Shown here piece after piece: positions 63,429 through 64,000 of a stretch of 64,000 nt of DNA. Made by a program: the position numbers and the translations under genes. The notes under the pieces were generated by a model, which worked only from the letters and a program-made list of their open reading frames with translations, had not been told where the DNA came from and did not search any database. How positions within the stretch are numbered: position 1 is the first letter of the stretch; the number at the start of each line of letters is the position of its first letter. The stretch comes from Streptomyces sp. NBC_00370 (GTDB taxonomy: Bacteria > Actinomycetota > Actinomycetes > Streptomycetales > Streptomycetaceae), in assembly GCF_036084755.1 (NCBI RefSeq), contig NZ_CP107968.1, positions 1,974,501-2,038,500 of the forward strand, in the 5' to 3' direction.

Positions 63429-63722
63429 TCAGCTCCTGTTGTCGTACGTGAACGAGGCCGGCGAAGGCGACGCCGCCGGCGCCGGGGGCCCCGGGTGCGC
63501 CGGGCGCGCGTCGAGCGCGGTCAGGGTGTCGCGCAGGCCCCTGTGCACATCCTCGTACACCTCGACATGGCCCTCGGCGGGCAGGTGGTCCACATCGTCG
63601 AGGCGGGCCAGCTGGCCGTCCACCTCCGCGTTGCCTGTCGGGGTCCGCGGCACCCCCAGGGGCTGCGGTTCAGGGTCGTGCGGGCCGTCGCCGCCGGCCG
63701 TCGCAGCCATCAAGTCGCTCAT
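63429..63722 (-). CDS. Small conserved hypothetical protein
   Basis: 97 residues from ATG 63722, ending 7 bases before the tlyA start, so likely cotranscribed. EVDGQLARLDDVDHLPAEGHVEVYEDVHRGLRDTLTALDARP is the conserved-looking helical core. The flanks are Pro/Ala/Gly-rich. No signal peptide, Cys motif or known domain. It is divergent from the SCP2-domain gene, 42 bp between starts. Confidence 0.75.
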   Translation of the reverse strand: MSDLMAATAGGDGPHDPEPQPLGVPRTPTGNAEVDGQLARLDDVDHLPAEGHVEVYEDVHRGLRDTLTALDARPAHPGPPAPAASPSPASFTYDNRS

Positions 63723-63764
63723 GCCAAGACGCTACCCCGAAGGGGTGGGGTACCGTCGATCACG

Positions 63765-64000
63765 ATGGCGACGAAGGAGGAGTGCCGTGGCGCACTCGAC
63801 AAACTCTCGGACAACTTGGCAGGCGCGAACGGGAAGGTTCGCGACGCGGCCGGGTTCGACCGTTCCCTCAGCTGTCACATCACGGACCTCGACATCACCT
63901 TCACAGGGCGGCTGACGGACGGCCGGATCGAGGTGGCCGACACCCTGCCGGGTCCGCCGCGCGACCAGGCGCAGATCCGGCTGGCCATGGCGGGCGACGA
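63765..64000 (+). CDS. SCP2 sterol-binding-domain protein (3' end cut by window edge)
   Basis: The first 78 codons are visible from ATG 63765. The translation begins MATKEECRGALDKLSDNL and continues FDRSLSCHITDLDITFTGRLTDGRIEVADTLPGPPRDQAQIRLAMAGDD, the usual opening of small bacterial SCP2/sterol-carrier-like proteins of about 110 residues. Its ligand is probably a lipid. It is transcribed away from the tlyA group. Confidence 0.85.
   Translation, partial: MATKEECRGALDKLSDNLAGANGKVRDAAGFDRSLSCHITDLDITFTGRLTDGRIEVADTLPGPPRDQAQIRLAMAGD

Overview
The window is a very GC-rich (about 70% or more by eye), gene-dense actinobacterial chromosome segment. GTG starts, GGAGG-type ribosome sites, frequent ATGA/GTGA stop-start overlaps and many actinobacterial families (DUF5925, DUF5685, DUF6643, SepF-like, streptogrisins, ScpAB with an orphan ParA) point to Streptomyces. 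The order hmgA ... dnaE2 ... sepF-like ... der-cmk-tyrA-aroH ... rluB-scpB-scpA ... parA-ald ... pyrG ... recN-nadK-tlyA matches, from memory, the S. coelicolor region around SCO1715 to SCO1782. That synteny was not checked by any search. I saw no rRNA or tRNA gene, prophage, insertion sequence or CRISPR array. It looks like core or near-core chromosome.

Layout. 1-6.7 kb: a truncated aldehyde dehydrogenase, an orphan MalK/MsiK-like ATPase, homogentisate dioxygenase with a clear operator-like palindrome, a GntR regulator and a type-ISP specificity-domain protein. 6.8-12.6 kb: a small basic protein, a DUF5925 AAA ATPase, a methyltransferase-Nudix fusion coupled to a YtrA-type GntR regulator, a sortase-anchored LPMO, a tyrosine phosphatase and a secreted lipase with tandem upstream repeats. 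12.8-19.9 kb: a SnoaL/LysR divergent pair, the dnaE2-imuB-like mutagenesis operon with a LexA-like box, and a membrane protein. 20-28.9 kb: two streptogrisin-type proteases, a Cys-tailed DUF5685 protein, a SepF-like division protein, acyl-CoA dehydrogenase, an MFS exporter, a PAP2 phosphatase and an I78 inhibitor. 29-32.6 kb: a WYL regulator and three poorly characterised proteins.

32.6-37.1 kb is a minus-strand operon aroH-tyrA-cmk-plsC-der. 37.9-41.5 kb is a compact NAD-salvage/ADP-ribose operon: pnuC, nadR, an NrtR-type Nudix regulator and an ADP-ribosylglycohydrolase. Every junction overlaps by 4 nt, and a 17-bp palindrome lies just upstream of pnuC. 41.5-46.6 kb is parA, a ribbon-helix-helix-like gene, scpA, scpB and rluB. 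46.9-64 kb holds alanine dehydrogenase, a P-loop/TPR protein, ADP-ribose pyrophosphatase, pyrG, a GH15 enzyme, DUF2867, a PucR regulator, a GT4 glycosyltransferase, recN, nadK, tlyA, a small protein and a truncated SCP2-domain gene. Two long intergenic palindromes (1497-1658 and 58163-58558) are the main non-coding structures.

No single wholly new system stands out. The most informative signals are the NAD/ADP-ribose operon with its operator, the ParA-RHH-condensin cluster, the LexA-box dnaE2/imuB-like pair with a degenerate polymerase active site, the hmgA operator, and the two complex palindromes.
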